In this document: positions 1-5,750 of the stretch, piece by piece
How the letters are laid out: each line of letters opens with the position of its first letter
Numbering within the stretch: the first letter of the stretch is position 1
Origin: an uncultured Campylobacter sp.
Lineage (GTDB): Bacteria; Campylobacterota; Campylobacteria; Campylobacterales; Campylobacteraceae
Direction: 5' to 3'
Length of the DNA stretch: 8,586 nt
NCBI RefSeq assembly: GCF_938031315.1
Contig: NZ_CALHHT010000466.1
Location: 1 to 8,586, forward strand
Translations under genes and position numbers: made by a program
Notes under the pieces: model-generated
Databases searched by the model: none
What the model was told of the DNA's origin: nothing
What the model saw: only the letters and a program-made list of their open reading frames with translations

Positions 1-302
1 GTACTTGTAGTCTGGTTAGTGCCGTTGTATGTAAGAGCCATATCGTTATAGTATTAGCACTAAAGACAAATTTTGCTCGGGATAAATTTCGTGTGATTAT
101 AGCTAAAAGCTGTCGATTGACACAATTTATATTAAAATTAACTCAAGAAAGAAGTAATTTATAAAACCAACTCATTTGTAAAATCTATATATTATTGTTT
201 TTTTGTTTTAACTGACATTGGTTATATGAGTAACAATATTATACATCCTAAGTCTATTAAAGACAATATGCTATAATTTTTAATCTTGATAAAGGATTAT
301 AA
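1..302. other. AT-rich leader region, no convincing gene; possible truncated upstream reading frame
   Basis: This stretch is AT-rich like the gene that follows it. The only coding hint is a + strand frame that is open from base 3 to a TAA at 162-164 (53 codons, no stop, entering from the window edge). Its translation is not recognised and could be chance; a second frame is open from base 1 to a TAG at 49-51 and reads as a hydrophobic tail. A perfect TTGACA lies at 117-122, but no -10 sits at the right distance. A run of T at about 196-206 lies upstream of the promoter at 272-277. No tRNA or other RNA gene was recognised. Confidence 0.3.
269..277 (+). promoter_or_regulatory. Extended -10 promoter of the phosphoethanolamine transferase gene
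   Basis: TGCTATAAT at 269-277 is a perfect extended -10 (TG, one base, TATAAT). It lies 25 bases before the GTG start, so a transcript starting near 284 would just include the AAAGGA ribosome-binding site at 291-296. No good -35 box is seen. That is usual for Campylobacter housekeeping promoters, which rely on the -10 and upstream T-rich DNA. Confidence 0.6.
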
Positions 303-2042
303 GTGCAAAAAATAATAAATATGCTTAAATCAAGGCTTTTAAATTTATTAAAGCCGCTTGGTGATGAATATTTGCCTATATTTTTCTTGATAATTTTATT
401 AAATTTATTTACATATTTACTGATAGATATAAAAATAGAGCATACGGATAGCTTAATACTAGACTTGCTTTTGGGTATTTCAAGTATATATGTATCAACA
501 AATATTGTATTCATCTTATTTAGATTTTTTGGGGATAAAATTTTTAGAATACTTATTAAATTTTTATTTCTCATAAGCGTATTGTTTTTATTTTTGCAAA
601 TATTTTTAGTTTTTAAGACAAATATTGCTTATTCTTTTGTAGCTATAGATGCATTGACGCAAACGACTAAAAATGAGGCATTGGAATTTGCAATTACACA
701 TTATGATTGTAGAATTTTACTATCTTATTTGTTAATTATATTATTCTGTATCATATTTTTGAGAATTAGATTTATTGGAAAATATTTTATATATGAGAAA
801 TTAAGTTTATTTTCCGCCTTAATTTTTAGTATAAATTTGGTTTACGCCTCATTCACTACTTTTATAGCTTACCAAAAGGTTATGTTAGAGCTAAATAAAG
901 TGCCACTTTTTAACTTGGTATATACAACTTATCAATACAAAAAGTTAAATTTGCAAGACATTCGCGAAATTAACGCATTGCAAAAGCAAATTTTTGATCT
1001 CCATACACACAAAACCGCTAGAAACAAAATTAAAAATGTAGTCTTTATAATAGGGGAGAGTCTGCAGAGGGATTTTATGCAGCTATATGGATATGACAAG
1101 AAAAATAATCCAAATTTAAAGATTCTTAAAGACAGAGGAAATTTAGTGGCTTTTAATGATACCATTTCTCCATGGCCTTCAACAGCACAATCTCTCAAAG
1201 TAGTTTTAAGTTTCGGTAATTATGAAAATGGACAAAGTAGAAAATGGTATGAGAATTTAACTATCGTAGATTTAGCTAAATTATCAAATTACTTTACTGT
1301 ATGGATTAGCAATCAGGAAGGCTTTGAGGATGTGAAGCCTGTAAATATAATAGCAAAAAGAGCTGATTATAAAGCATTTGTAGCTAGAATTCCTACAATG
1401 AGCTACATCGATTACTATTACGATGGAAAAGTTTTACCCATGATAGAAGATATAAAAAATTCACGAAGCAGTGATATGTTTTATTTTATCCATTTGCTCG
1501 GAAATCATCAGGATTATAGTAGGCGCTATCCGAGTGAATTTACCAAATTTGATAAAAAGGATATAGTGAATTCAAAATTAGATGACAAAAATCGCCAATA
1601 TGTGGGAGAATATCTTAATTCTATTTTATATAATGATTATATAATAAATGAAATCTATAAAATATTCCAAAATGATAATGCCTTAATTATCTACCTAAGT
1701 GATCATGGCGAGGATTTATGGCAGACAAATTTAAATAGTTACGGAGGTCATGGCTATATTTGTCGTTTTACGGCTGAGATTCCGCTTATTTTTATCGCTA
1801 CAGATAAGTTTCGCCTAGAGAATGCTGAGATTTGGCGAAAAATTGTCTTAGCAAAAGATAAACCATTTATGAGCGATGATTTAATTCACTCTGTAGTCGA
1901 AATTTTAGATATGGAAAGTTTGTCCGAATTTGATGCTACTCGTAGCGTTATAAACGAAAATTTTAATAGTCGCAGAAAGCGCATGATTGAAAATATAGAC
2001 TATGACGAAAAATTAAAAGATCAAAGTGATTTTAGCAGATAG
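303..2042 (+). CDS. Phosphoethanolamine transferase, EptA/EptC/CptA-like, inner membrane
   Basis: The 579-residue protein is likely to move phosphoethanolamine from phosphatidylethanolamine onto an envelope acceptor such as lipid A or the LOS core; C. jejuni EptC also modifies the flagellar rod protein FlgG. Five membrane helices are visible (about 24-42, 51-75, 83-105, 137-155, 164-188), followed by a periplasmic alkaline phosphatase/sulfatase-fold domain from about 245. Visible catalytic features by family analogy to MCR-1 are: E252 in IIGES, T294 in WPSTAQS as the likely nucleophile, H402 in HLLGNH, D467/H468 in SDHGE, and H483 in GGHG. Length matches the family (about 500-580). The start is GTG at 303, because AAAGGA at 291-296 is six bases upstream; an in-frame ATG at 321 is the alternative. 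The gene is strikingly AT-rich compared with the next operon, suggesting separate ancestry. The acceptor cannot be read from sequence, so no eptA/eptC symbol is given. Confidence 0.88.
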   Translation: MQKIINMLKSRLLNLLKPLGDEYLPIFFLIILLNLFTYLLIDIKIEHTDSLILDLLLGISSIYVSTNIVFILFRFFGDKIFRILIKFLFLISVLFLFLQIFLVFKTNIAYSFVAIDALTQTTKNEALEFAITHYDCRILLSYLLIILFCIIFLRIRFIGKYFIYEKLSLFSALIFSINLVYASFTTFIAYQKVMLELNKVPLFNLVYTTYQYKKLNLQDIREINALQKQIFDLHTHKTARNKIKNVVFIIGESLQRDFMQLYGYDKKNNPNLKILKDRGNLVAFNDTISPWPSTAQSLKVVLSFGNYENGQSRKWYENLTIVDLAKLSNYFTVWISNQEGFEDVKPVNIIAKRADYKAFVARIPTMSYIDYYYDGKVLPMIEDIKNSRSSDMFYFIHLLGNHQDYSRRYPSEFTKFDKKDIVNSKLDDKNRQYVGEYLNSILYNDYIINEIYKIFQNDNALIIYLSDHGEDLWQTNLNSYGGHGYICRFTAEIPLIFIATDKFRLENAEIWRKIVLAKDKPFMSDDLIHSVVEILDMESLSEFDATRSVINENFNSRRKRMIENIDYDEKLKDQSDFSR

Positions 2043-2057
2043 TAACATACAATTGAG

Positions 2058-2063
2058 TAAAAT
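2058..2063 (+). promoter_or_regulatory. Possible -10 box for the ACT/UPF0210 operon
   Basis: TAAAAT sits in the 50-base gap between the transferase gene and the ACT gene. It lies about 30 bases before the ATG at 2093, and a ribosome-binding AAAGGA (2082-2087) lies between them. No -35 is evident, and no terminator hairpin is visible in the gap, so read-through from the upstream gene is also possible. Confidence 0.3.
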
Positions 2064-2092
2064 TAGGTTGAATTCCACGCAAAAGGACGAGA

Positions 2093-2359
2093 ATGAAAGC
2101 GATCGTAACGGTGATCGGTAAGGACAAAGTTGGCATTGTAGCGGGCGTTTCGGCTAAGCTCGCGCAGCTTGGGCTAAACATAGACGACATCAGCCAGACG
2201 GTTTTGGACGAGTTTTTTACGATGATGGCGGTGGTTTCCAGCGACGAGAAGCAGGACTTCACGGCTCTGCGCGAGGAGTTAAACGAGCTAGGCGAAAAGC
2301 TAAAAGTTAAAATCAACATCCAAAGCTCGGCGATTTTCGACGCCATGCACAACATCTAA
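2093..2359 (+). CDS. ACT-domain protein, UPF0237 family
   Basis: The 88-residue protein is essentially one ACT domain, a small-molecule (usually amino-acid) binding regulatory fold related to the N-terminal half of GcvR. It opens with the typical first strand AIVTVIGKDKVGIVAGVSA (residues 3-21), continues with LGLNIDDISQTV and a second strand FTMMAVV, and ends in the family-typical IFDAMHNI. Length is normal for UPF0237 (about 88-90). The start is secure: AAAGGA at 2082-2087 is five bases before the ATG. It lies nine bases upstream of the UPF0210 gene, a pairing conserved in many Firmicutes, archaea and Campylobacterota, so the two proteins probably act together, this one as a ligand sensor. 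The ligand is unknown. Composition is GC-rich, unlike the gene before it. Confidence 0.9.
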   Translation: MKAIVTVIGKDKVGIVAGVSAKLAQLGLNIDDISQTVLDEFFTMMAVVSSDEKQDFTALREELNELGEKLKVKINIQSSAIFDAMHNI

Positions 2360-2368
2360 GGCGCGCAG

Positions 2369-3706
2369 ATGGACATCAAAAACGTAACCGAAACGATCGC
2401 GATGATCGAGGAGCAAAATTTCGACATCCGCACGATCACGATGGGCATCAGCCTGCTTGACTGCATTGATCCGGACATCGACAAGGCGGCGGAGAAAATT
2501 TACGCAAAGATCACCGACAAGGCGCGCGATTTAGTAAAGGTCGGTAATGAAATTTCAGCAGAGCTCGGCATCCCGATCGTAAATAAGCGCGTCTGCGTAA
2601 CGCCTATCGCCATCATCGGCGCGGCGACGGATGCCGCAGACTACGTGCCGCTTGCTAAAGCGATGGACGAGGCGGCCAAAAAGGTCGGTATCGACTTTAT
2701 CGGCGGCTTTTCGGCGCTCGTGCAAAAGGGTTACGCAAAGGGCGATAAAATTTTAATCGACTCCATCCCCGCCGCGCTTGCCGCGACGCAAAAGGTCTGC
2801 TCGTCGGTAAATATCGGCTCGACCAAAACCGGCATAAATATGAGCGCAGTCGCCGATATGGGGCGCGTGATCAAAGAAACGGCGCGGCTTTCCGATCTGG
2901 GCGCCGCTAAGCTGGTCGTGTTTGCCAACGCCGTCGAGGATAATCCCTTTATGGCGGGCGCATTTCACGGCGTGGGCGAGGCCGAGGTCGTCATAAACGT
3001 GGGCGTTAGCGGCCCCGGCGTCGTTAAGCGCGCGCTTGAGAAGGTGCGCGGAGCGAGCTTTGACGTGGTCGCAGAGACCGTTAAAAAGACGGCGTTTAAG
3101 ATCACGCGCATCGGACAGCTCGTAGGCCAAATGGCATCCGAGCGGCTGGGTGTGAAATTTGGCATCGTCGATCTCTCGCTAGCCCCAACCCCGGCGGTGG
3201 GCGACTCGGTCGCGCGCGTGCTTGAGGAGATGGGCTTAGAGCGCGTCGGCACGCACGGCACTACTGCGGCTTTGGCACTGCTAAACGACGCTGTCAAAAA
3301 GGGCGGAGTGATGGCGTGCAACCAAGTAGGCGGGCTTAGCGGCGCGTTTATCCCTGTCTCGGAGGATGAGGGCATGATCGCCGCAGTGCGTGCAGGATCG
3401 CTAAATTTAGAAAAGCTCGAAGCGATGACCGCGATCTGCTCGGTGGGGCTCGATATGATCGCGATCCCGCAGGATACGCCCGAGCAAACGATCGCCGCGA
3501 TCATAGCCGACGAGGCCGCGATCGGCGTGATAAATCAAAAAACGACCGCCGTGCGCATAATCCCAAAGGGCAAAGAGGGCGACACGCTGGAATTTGGCGG
3601 GTTACTCGGCAGCGCGCCGGTGATGAGCGTAAATAAAAACTCATCGGCGGACTTCATCGCCCGCGGCGGCCAGATACCGGCACCCATTCATAGTTTTAAA
3701 AACTAA
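2369..3706 (+). CDS. UPF0210 / DUF711 family protein (annotated as 'PFL family protein')
   Basis: The 445-residue cytoplasmic protein has the full length usual for UPF0210 (about 445-455). Family hallmarks visible are the N-terminal NVTETIAMIEEQNFDIRTIT (residues 5-24), the early GISLLDC segment, KRVCVTPIAIIGAA near 75, the DFIGGFSALVQKGYAKGD segment, and the glycine-rich INVGVSGPGVV; the C-terminal part carries GGLLGSAPVM. The fold is related to the pyruvate formate-lyase/ribonucleotide reductase barrel, but no glycyl-radical motif is seen and the biochemical activity of the family is not established. The ATG at 2369 follows the ACT gene's stop by nine bases, with AAGG (2358-2361) overlapping that stop, so the two are almost certainly co-transcribed and perhaps translationally coupled. 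Codon use is strongly GC-rich (42 of 60 bases G or C at 3001-3060). Confidence 0.92.
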   Translation: MDIKNVTETIAMIEEQNFDIRTITMGISLLDCIDPDIDKAAEKIYAKITDKARDLVKVGNEISAELGIPIVNKRVCVTPIAIIGAATDAADYVPLAKAMDEAAKKVGIDFIGGFSALVQKGYAKGDKILIDSIPAALAATQKVCSSVNIGSTKTGINMSAVADMGRVIKETARLSDLGAAKLVVFANAVEDNPFMAGAFHGVGEAEVVINVGVSGPGVVKRALEKVRGASFDVVAETVKKTAFKITRIGQLVGQMASERLGVKFGIVDLSLAPTPAVGDSVARVLEEMGLERVGTHGTTAALALLNDAVKKGGVMACNQVGGLSGAFIPVSEDEGMIAAVRAGSLNLEKLEAMTAICSVGLDMIAIPQDTPEQTIAAIIADEAAIGVINQKTTAVRIIPKGKEGDTLEFGGLLGSAPVMSVNKNSSADFIARGGQIPAPIHSFKN

Positions 3707-3730
3707 ATTTAACCCGCTTAGGGAGGAAAA

Positions 3731-4144
3731 ATGAGAGCGTTTGCGTTATTTGCGGCAGTTTTGCTTTTTAGCGGCTGCTCCATAATCTCGGCATTTTACA
3801 GCAAGGAGAAAAAATTCGAGCTGGCGGGCTTGGGGCAAGACGGGGTCTATAGGACCTCGGACGACAGCGCAGATACGCTAATAAAAATAACGTCCGCCCG
3901 CACAAAAGAGGGCGAGCCGTATCGTATAATCCACACGCTGGAAATTCCTAAAAATTCTACCCAAACGGATTTTGATAGCAACGATAAAGAGGTGTTTAAA
4001 ATAGACTGCTCCAAGAATTATTGCGAGCCTAAATACGACGAGGAGCCGAAAAGAATTGCCATTTCTTGGCCTGCGCCGAATGGAGGCGGCGTTTTTGACG
4101 GCGCCATATACCTAAAAAATTTACGGCTCGTAAAGGCGTATTAA
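3731..4144 (+). CDS. Small predicted lipoprotein of unknown function
   Basis: The 137-residue protein begins with a classic lipoprotein signal: MRAFALFAAVLLFSGC, with the lipidated cysteine at residue 16. The mature part is hydrophilic, with no further membrane helix, so it should be anchored to the periplasmic face of the inner or outer membrane. A pair of cysteines (C93, C98 in IDCSKNYCEP) could form a disulfide. I do not recognise a domain. The ATG at 3731 is preceded by a very strong GGGAGG (3721-3726), four bases away. It starts 24 bases after the UPF0210 stop on the same strand with no terminator between, so it can be co-transcribed with the ACT/UPF0210 pair. That may be only positional, because no functional link to the pair is visible. 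Confidence 0.75.
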   Translation: MRAFALFAAVLLFSGCSIISAFYSKEKKFELAGLGQDGVYRTSDDSADTLIKITSARTKEGEPYRIIHTLEIPKNSTQTDFDSNDKEVFKIDCSKNYCEPKYDEEPKRIAISWPAPNGGGVFDGAIYLKNLRLVKAY

Positions 4145-4245
4145 ATTTGCGGATTTAAAAGCGCATAAAATTCGTAAAATTTAGCGAGTAAAATTCTAAG
4201 TCGCCGTGATGGAATTTTTTGGCTTTAAATTCTGTGCTACGGGCG

Positions 4246-4284
4246 TGGAATTTCGGCTTGAAATTTCGGCATGAAATTTTACGG
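4246..4284 (+). repeat. Three tandem copies of a 13-base motif (TGAAATTTCGGCA type)
   Basis: Three contiguous 13-base units are TGGAATTTCGGCT (4246-4258), TGAAATTTCGGCA (4259-4271) and TGAAATTTTACGG (4272-4284). Looser relatives lie nearby, for example at 4210-4224. The same motif recurs on the opposite strand downstream of uvrB (6584-6622), so this is a shared repeat family rather than a chance doubling. Confidence 0.65.
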
Positions 4285-4321
4285 TGCGCTGTCTCTACGG
4301 CGCGATCCCCGCGGCGCGCTA

Positions 4322-4335
4322 AAATTTTAAAATTT
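4322..4335. repeat. 14-base perfect palindrome, copy 1
   Basis: AAATTTTAAAATTT is its own reverse complement. Identical copies lie at 4421-4434 and 5115-5128. All three are in spacers of the same accessory pocket. Confidence 0.6.
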
Positions 4336-4345
4336 CGTCGTAAGA

Positions 4346-4371
4346 CGCGGCGTTAAAATTTCATCGCCGCG
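4346..4371 (+). repeat. GC-rich hairpin with AT-rich loop
   Basis: CGCGGCG (4346-4352) and CGCCGCG (4365-4371) form a perfect 7-base stem around a 12-base loop that itself contains TAAAATTTC. No T run follows, so it is not a standard terminator for the lipoprotein gene, although it could stabilise a 3' end. Confidence 0.45.
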
Positions 4372-4420
4372 CGAGACGGACAGCGGCGGGTCTTTTGAAA
4401 TTTTAAAGCGGCTTGCATTA

Positions 4421-4434
4421 AAATTTTAAAATTT
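4421..4434. repeat. 14-base perfect palindrome, copy 2
   Basis: This is an identical copy of AAATTTTAAAATTT, 99 bases after copy 1. Its flanks differ from those of copy 1, so only the palindrome and short AT edges are shared. Confidence 0.6.
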
Positions 4435-4465
4435 AAAAGCAACCTGTTTCGTTATCATTGCTCGT

Positions 4466-4480
4466 CCGCTTAAGAAGCGG
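4466..4480 (+). repeat. Short hairpin next to the dispersed element
   Basis: CCGCTT (4466-4471) and AAGCGG (4475-4480) form a perfect 6-base stem with a 3-base loop AAG. It overlaps by two bases the start of the dispersed element at 4479. There is no T tract after it, so a terminator call is not supported. Confidence 0.35.
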
Positions 4481-4523
4481 CGAAATTCTATTTCGGCGGG
4501 GATTAAACATAGCGCGCAAAACG
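4479..4523 (+). repeat. Dispersed element, copy A
   Basis: This 45-base segment aligns with 6392-6438 with about 39 matching positions and two small gaps, by hand alignment. Shared blocks include GGCGAAATTC, TTCGGCG and CATAGCGCG. Copy A has lost the long hairpin that copy B can form. Confidence 0.55.
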
Positions 4524-4576
4524 GGCGCAGCGTAAAAATTTTAAAAGACGACGCGAAAATATGAGGCGGAAATAAA

Positions 4577-5023
4577 ATGCAAAAAATGGCTTGGAAATTT
4601 GGCGAGCTTGAAAAGGTCGCAACGGATGAGGGTTTTATTTGGTATGCGGAGCTAAAAAGCGAAAGCTCTAGCGAGGTACCGTTTTGTCTTGTGTCTGCAG
4701 ATACGGCGGATGTGGACGATGAGACTATCTTGCTCGCGCAGCGCATCGCCCGAGACATTGATCGGTACGTAAAAGACGCTCTTGTCTTCCTGCGAGACGA
4801 GCTTAGACGCGAGTATCGTTTTGGCGAGGATGAGCTTAGGCTGCTTGACGTGCCCGTTTGCGATCTGCCGTTTGAGCTTCCGCAATGCACGTTTTACGCG
4901 CGCGATACGCAGTGGCTGATGAGATTTGCCGAGGGTGCGCTTGATATTTGCGATCCTTTCGGCATCGGGGTGATTTTCGAGGGCGAAAGACCGCTGCGCG
5001 TGGAAAATTTAGAGCTTTGCTAG
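4577..5023 (+). CDS. Small acidic soluble protein of unknown function
   Basis: The 148-residue protein has no signal peptide or membrane helix and is strongly acidic, so it should be cytoplasmic. Visible organisation is: an N-terminal strand-rich part with WKFGELEKV and FIWYAELK, a helix at about 49-80 (ILLAQRIARDIDRYVKDALV and following charged residues), and a C-terminal segment with WLMRFAEGALDICDPFGIGV (113-132). The last part recalls small uncharacterised DUF families sometimes found as immunity proteins, but I cannot name the family and no toxin gene is visible beside it. The ATG at 4577 has GAGG (4563-4566) ten bases upstream and CGGA (4567-4570) six bases upstream; an ATG three codons later is the alternative. 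It stands alone between two repeat-rich spacers. GC-rich codon use matches the conserved genes rather than the membrane gene that follows. Confidence 0.7.
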   Translation: MQKMAWKFGELEKVATDEGFIWYAELKSESSSEVPFCLVSADTADVDDETILLAQRIARDIDRYVKDALVFLRDELRREYRFGEDELRLLDVPVCDLPFELPQCTFYARDTQWLMRFAEGALDICDPFGIGVIFEGERPLRVENLELC

Positions 5024-5109
5024 CTGCGGTAAAATGCTAAATTTAAAGGCGGACGGGAATTTTAATGCTTTGCCGGGTTTGAAATTTTTCGGCTTTTCGC
5101 GAATGTAAC

Positions 5110-5134
5110 GCGGTAAATTTTAAAATTTAACCGC
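5110..5134. repeat. Hairpin built on the 14-base palindrome (copy 3 at 5115-5128)
   Basis: The third identical AAATTTTAAAATTT (5115-5128) is flanked by GCGGT (5110-5114) and ACCGC (5130-5134), which pair with each other. The whole segment is therefore an extended imperfect palindrome with one unpaired A. It lies in the 187-base gap between the genes at 4577 and 5211, upstream of the -10 at 5172. No T tract follows. It could be an operator-like or nucleoid-protein site, or a stem-loop that limits read-through. Confidence 0.5.
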
Positions 5135-5171
5135 AAGGTGCGACATCAAAAAGACGCGGCGCCGAATTTAA

Positions 5172-5177
5172 TATAAT
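5172..5177 (+). promoter_or_regulatory. -10 box for the duplicated membrane-protein gene
   Basis: A perfect TATAAT lies 33 bases upstream of the GTG at 5211. No clear -35 is seen. It sits 37 bases after the palindromic hairpin at 5110-5134, which would lie just upstream of polymerase, so a regulatory role for that hairpin is possible but unproven. Confidence 0.5.
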
Positions 5178-5210
5178 CTCTAAAATTTAAACGCTTAAAA
5201 AGAGCGAGCC

Positions 5211-5537
5211 GTGAGCGAAAAATTTCAAGCCGAGATGAAAGAGCTAGACGAAAAATTCGCCGCAATACCGGAGAATTTAAAGAAGCGATACGACAAACAT
5301 AGGCTAATTAGGTGCTCTAGTATGGTATTTTTAGCGCTTTTGTTCGGCATTGCATCGGTAGTTTCGCGACTTATTTCCTACGTGGATATTCAGATGCCCG
5401 AGCCCTTTTTGTTTTGTGTGGCGGTAGTTTTATCCATTTGCTTGACGGCATTTTGTTTAAAGTGTTACAAGACAAAAAAAATACAGCAACTTTTTCATAA
5501 AAAATCAAGATGCCAGTTTGATGATTTTTACTTTTGA
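5211..5537 (+). CDS. N-terminal fragment of the duplicated membrane protein
   Basis: This 108-residue frame holds the charged head of repeat unit 1 (residues about 5-34) and its first two membrane helices (about 37-55 and 66-86). After the A8 tract it leaves the conserved frame: the tail IQQLFHKKSRCQFDDFYF has no counterpart in unit 2 and ends at TGA 5535-5537. The start is GTG at 5211, which follows a TATAAT by 33 bases but has only a weak AAGAG-type ribosome-binding site. If made as such, it would be a small two-helix membrane protein. Confidence 0.6.
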   Translation: MSEKFQAEMKELDEKFAAIPENLKKRYDKHRLIRCSSMVFLALLFGIASVVSRLISYVDIQMPEPFLFCVAVVLSICLTAFCLKCYKTKKIQQLFHKKSRCQFDDFYF

Positions 5538-5750
5538 GAATACGGCTAGCTTAGTCTTGGTTTTATTTCCCACTTTGCTATTTCTATCTTCGGCAATGGG
5601 AGGTTCGCGAGATGAGTTAAGCGGCGCCGGCACTTTATACGGAATCTTTATAGCTCCGATTTGCATATTAGTTTTTCTTTTATGCTATTTTTATAATAAA
5701 GGCTCATATACTCCAAGGATCCATATCTGCGGCTCTCAAACGAAGCTTGA
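5241..5750 (+). repeat. Internal duplication, unit 1
   Basis: Unit 1 runs from the LDEKFAAIPENL head to the CYFYNKGSYTPR tail; the right limit is approximate. It is similar to unit 2 at both protein and DNA level. Aligned landmarks are offset by 544 bases at the head and by 528 bases after the A8 tract. The 16-base difference equals five codons plus the one extra A, which independently supports the frameshift. Confidence 0.7.
5474..5481 (+). other. A8 homopolymer, site of the frameshift
   Basis: Eight consecutive A bases lie in unit 1. Just after the tract, ATACAGCAAC aligns without gaps to ATATAGCAAG at 6009-6018 in unit 2, so the extra base lies in or before the run, not in the later T5 run. 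Seven A bases would fuse the two frames. Such a tract can vary in length by slipped-strand mispairing, or can be corrected by transcriptional slippage. Confidence 0.65.

Larger units (their letters stand above)
4145..4576. other. Repeat-rich 432-base spacer
   Basis: No gene is supported here. The spacer alternates GC-rich blocks with many AAATTT-type strings. It contains a period-13 tandem (4246-4284), two copies of a 14-base perfect palindrome (4322-4335 and 4421-4434), two hairpins (4346-4371 and 4466-4480) and one copy of a dispersed element (4479-4523) that recurs at 6392-6438. The reverse-strand reading frame that crosses its right end is low-complexity and overlaps the gene at 4577, so it is treated as spurious. 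Confidence 0.6.

Noticed and set aside
117..138. Promoter TTGACA...TAAAAT
   Set aside because: The spacing between the boxes is about 10 bases, too short for a sigma-70 promoter, and no gene follows at a suitable distance.
2032..3504. Several reverse-strand frames opposite the ACT and UPF0210 genes
   Set aside because: They are shadows of GC-rich coding sequence; the + strand products are recognised family members.
4246..4284. CRISPR array
   Set aside because: The units are 13 bases and contiguous, with no unique spacers, and no cas genes are nearby.
4346..4371. Intrinsic terminator of the lipoprotein gene
   Set aside because: A stem is present but no T run follows, and it is about 200 bases past the stop.
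4426..4890. Reverse-strand 154-codon frame
   Set aside because: Serine/arginine-rich low-complexity translation, overlapping the better supported gene at 4577-5023 and repeat DNA.
5491..5495. T5 run as the frameshift site
   Set aside because: An extra T here would also restore the frame, but the bases before it (ATACAGCAAC) already align without gaps to unit 2 (ATATAGCAAG), placing the indel upstream in the A8 tract.
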